This document shows, in pieces, positions 24,102-25,628 of a stretch of DNA of 25,628 nt; the first letter of the stretch is position 1; the number at the start of each line of letters is the position of its first letter. The notes under the pieces were generated by a model. The model did no database searches. It was not told the DNA's origin and was given only the letters and a program-made list of their open reading frames with translations. The DNA is taken from contig JAZNNT010000047.1 of the NCBI GenBank assembly GCA_045580405.1, positions 1 to 25,628 of the forward strand, in the 5' to 3' direction. Source of the stretch: SIG452 sp045580405. GTDB lineage: Bacteria > Bacillota > Clostridia > UMGS1840. The position numbers were made by a program, and so were the translations under genes.

Positions 24102-25580
24102 ATGATCTTAGGCGGCTTAGACGTAGGTACTACCGGTTGTAAAATCGCGTTGTACAATGATGGGGCGGAGTTACTGACCACTTACTATAAAGAATATGAC
24201 ATCATCCGTAAAAACGGTCAGCACGAAATTGATTTTAACGATGTAAAAGCAGGGGTATTATCTCTGTTAAAGCAGGCAGTAGCCGAATATCAGATTGACG
24301 CATTAGGCGTTACCAGCTTTGGTGAAACCTTTGCCATGCTGGATGAAGACGACAATATTTTAGCACCTTCCATGCTGTATACGGACCCCAGAGGGGAGGA
24401 AGAATGCAAGCTGATGTGCGATATGATGGGCAAAGAACACTTGGCAGAAATCACCGGTGTGGAGCCCCATTCTCTCTACAGCTTCCCCAAAATTTTATGG
24501 CAAAAAAACCATAATCCCGAGCTTTACCAAAAATGTAAGCACATTTTATTAGGAGAAGACTTTATTGTATATACCTTAACGGGAAATGCTCAGATTGACT
24601 ATTCCTTAGCAGCCCGTACCGGTATGTTTGACATTGAAAAACGCTGCTACTACGAAGAAGGCTTTGAAAAGCTGGGTGTGGACATTTCTCTGATGTCCAA
24701 AGCTGTTCCCACAGGTTCGATTGCAGGCAAAGTGAAAGAAGAACTCAAAAAAGAACTTGGCATTACTTATGATATCACCGTTGTCAACGGCGGTCACGAT
24801 CAGGTTGGCGGTATGATCGGGGCAGGTATTTTCTCCACCGATTCCGCTATGGACGGAACCGGTACCGTGGAATGTATTCCTGTGGTATTGAACGAAAAGC
24901 CCACCAATCCCGGCATCTATAAATGTGGTTACTCCATCGTGCCTTATTTAGGCGACCAGTACGCTTGCTACGCCTTGTCTTACACCGGCGGTGCTACCTT
25001 AAAATGGTTCCGTGATAACTTTGCGGAATTGGAAAACAAAGAGGCAGAAGCAGCAGGCAAAAATGTGTATGCCCAGTTGGACAAGATGGCACCCGTTGGT
25101 CCTACCGGAATTTTGGTGCTTCCCCATTTCTCCGGGGCTGCAACTCCCTATATGGACAACGATTCCAAGGCGGCATTTGTGGGAATTACGTTGGAAACTT
25201 CCAAATATGACTTATACAAAGCCTTAATGGAAGGCACCTCCTACGAAATGCTCTTAAACTTCAACACCATGAAGGAAATGACCGGTCAGATTCAGGAAAT
25301 CCGTGCAACCGGCGGCGGTGCTACCTCCGACTTATGGCTGCAGATTAAAGCAGATATCTTAAATACCGATATCACCGCATTGGACTGCAAGGAAGTTGGT
25401 TCTGCCGGTACCGTTGCATTGACAGGGGTTGCCATGGGCGTATGGTCTTCCGTGGAAGAAGCGGTAGAAAAGCTGGTAAAAGTGCGTAAGATTTTCCATC
25501 CCAATCCTGCGGTATCCCAGGCTTATCAGACTCACTACAAAAAATACGAAAACTTATACAAAGCAGTGAAAAATCTGTAA
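24102..25580 (+). CDS. FGGY family carbohydrate kinase (xylulokinase-like)
   Basis: This 492-residue cytoplasmic enzyme phosphorylates a sugar or polyol with ATP. The N-terminal ATPase fold begins with GGLDVGTTGCKIALY (phosphate 1 loop). TSFGETFAMLDED follows, then NGGHDQVGG with the likely catalytic base D233, the position usual in xylulokinases. The C-terminal domain has GILVLPHFSGAATPYMD and the adenosine loop ATGGGATSDLW. FGGY members act on xylulose, gluconate, glycerol, ribulose, fuculose and others; the sugar cannot be fixed from sequence. I chose ATG 24102 (MILGGLDVG) because AAAGGAGG ends nine bases before it; the ATG at 24093 touches the SD. It stands alone with its own promoter and is not obviously part of the sugar operon. 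Confidence 0.93.
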   Translation: MILGGLDVGTTGCKIALYNDGAELLTTYYKEYDIIRKNGQHEIDFNDVKAGVLSLLKQAVAEYQIDALGVTSFGETFAMLDEDDNILAPSMLYTDPRGEEECKLMCDMMGKEHLAEITGVEPHSLYSFPKILWQKNHNPELYQKCKHILLGEDFIVYTLTGNAQIDYSLAARTGMFDIEKRCYYEEGFEKLGVDISLMSKAVPTGSIAGKVKEELKKELGITYDITVVNGGHDQVGGMIGAGIFSTDSAMDGTGTVECIPVVLNEKPTNPGIYKCGYSIVPYLGDQYACYALSYTGGATLKWFRDNFAELENKEAEAAGKNVYAQLDKMAPVGPTGILVLPHFSGAATPYMDNDSKAAFVGITLETSKYDLYKALMEGTSYEMLLNFNTMKEMTGQIQEIRATGGGATSDLWLQIKADILNTDITALDCKEVGSAGTVALTGVAMGVWSSVEEAVEKLVKVRKIFHPNPAVSQAYQTHYKKYENLYKAVKNL

Positions 25581-25585
25581 ATCAT

Positions 25586-25628
25586 AACCACTAGTAAACT
25601 AGTGGTTTGAACAGCCCCTAGAAGGGGC
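25586..25628 (+). terminator. Two tandem hairpins downstream of the FGGY kinase gene
   Basis: AACCACTAGT (25586-25595) and ACTAGTGGTT (25598-25607) form a perfect 10 bp inverted repeat around AA. GCCCC-TAGAA-GGGGC (25614-25628) is a second perfect hairpin ending at the window edge. The first lacks a T-run; any T-run for the second would lie outside. Together they probably end transcription or belong to a dispersed palindromic repeat. Confidence 0.5.

Overview
The window looks like a chromosomal segment of an anaerobic, spore-forming, monoderm Clostridia-type bacterium. The reasons are the sporulation regulator SpoIIID, an SLH-anchored surface protein, Lpl/Ytc-type sugar transporter genes with a YesM/YesN-type two-component system, the comEC-holA pair, strong AAAGGAGG-like Shine-Dalgarno (SD) sites and canonical sigma-A promoters. 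No genus can be assigned from the sequence alone.

Region 1 (1-10.2 kb, minus strand, read right to left) is a carbohydrate-capture operon. It holds two sugar ABC permeases, a large solute-binding lipoprotein, a 1307-residue secreted beta-helix protein with CBM-like modules and three C-terminal SLH repeats, and a second secreted multi-module protein that runs off the left edge. No transport ATPase is present, so a shared MsmX-type ATPase is presumed. Region 2 (10.5-15.4 kb, plus strand) is divergent. It holds a cytoplasmic GH123-like/DUF4091 protein, a YesN-type response regulator and a YesM-type histidine kinase. The two operons face each other across a ~600 bp AT-rich region. Their predicted promoters carry the same 14 bp box in the same orientation and at nearly the same distance from the -35, which suggests one activator (probably the YesN-type regulator) drives both. 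The inferred pathway is surface binding or cleavage of a polysaccharide, oligosaccharide import, then cytoplasmic cleavage.

Region 3 (15.4-23.6 kb, plus strand) is mostly core genome: spoIIID, queT behind a candidate preQ1 pseudoknot riboswitch, a YwlG/UPF0340 gene, vanZ-like, minD-like, mgsA, comEC, holA, an AEC-family transporter and comF. The spoIIID ribosome-binding site and TTG start lie inside the hairpin and T-run that appear to terminate the kinase operon.

Region 4 (23.6-25.6 kb) has tRNA-Pro(CGG) with its own promoter and terminator. A ~260 bp stretch follows, built from duplicated direct and inverted pieces of the tRNA 3' end around a GC-rich structured insert. An FGGY sugar kinase and two tandem hairpins complete the window. 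I found no CRISPR array, transposase, integrase or rRNA.

The best candidates for something undescribed are the mirrored regulatory boxes and the surface/transport system they control, the tRNA-tail repeat cassette, and the spoIIID translation-start/terminator overlap.
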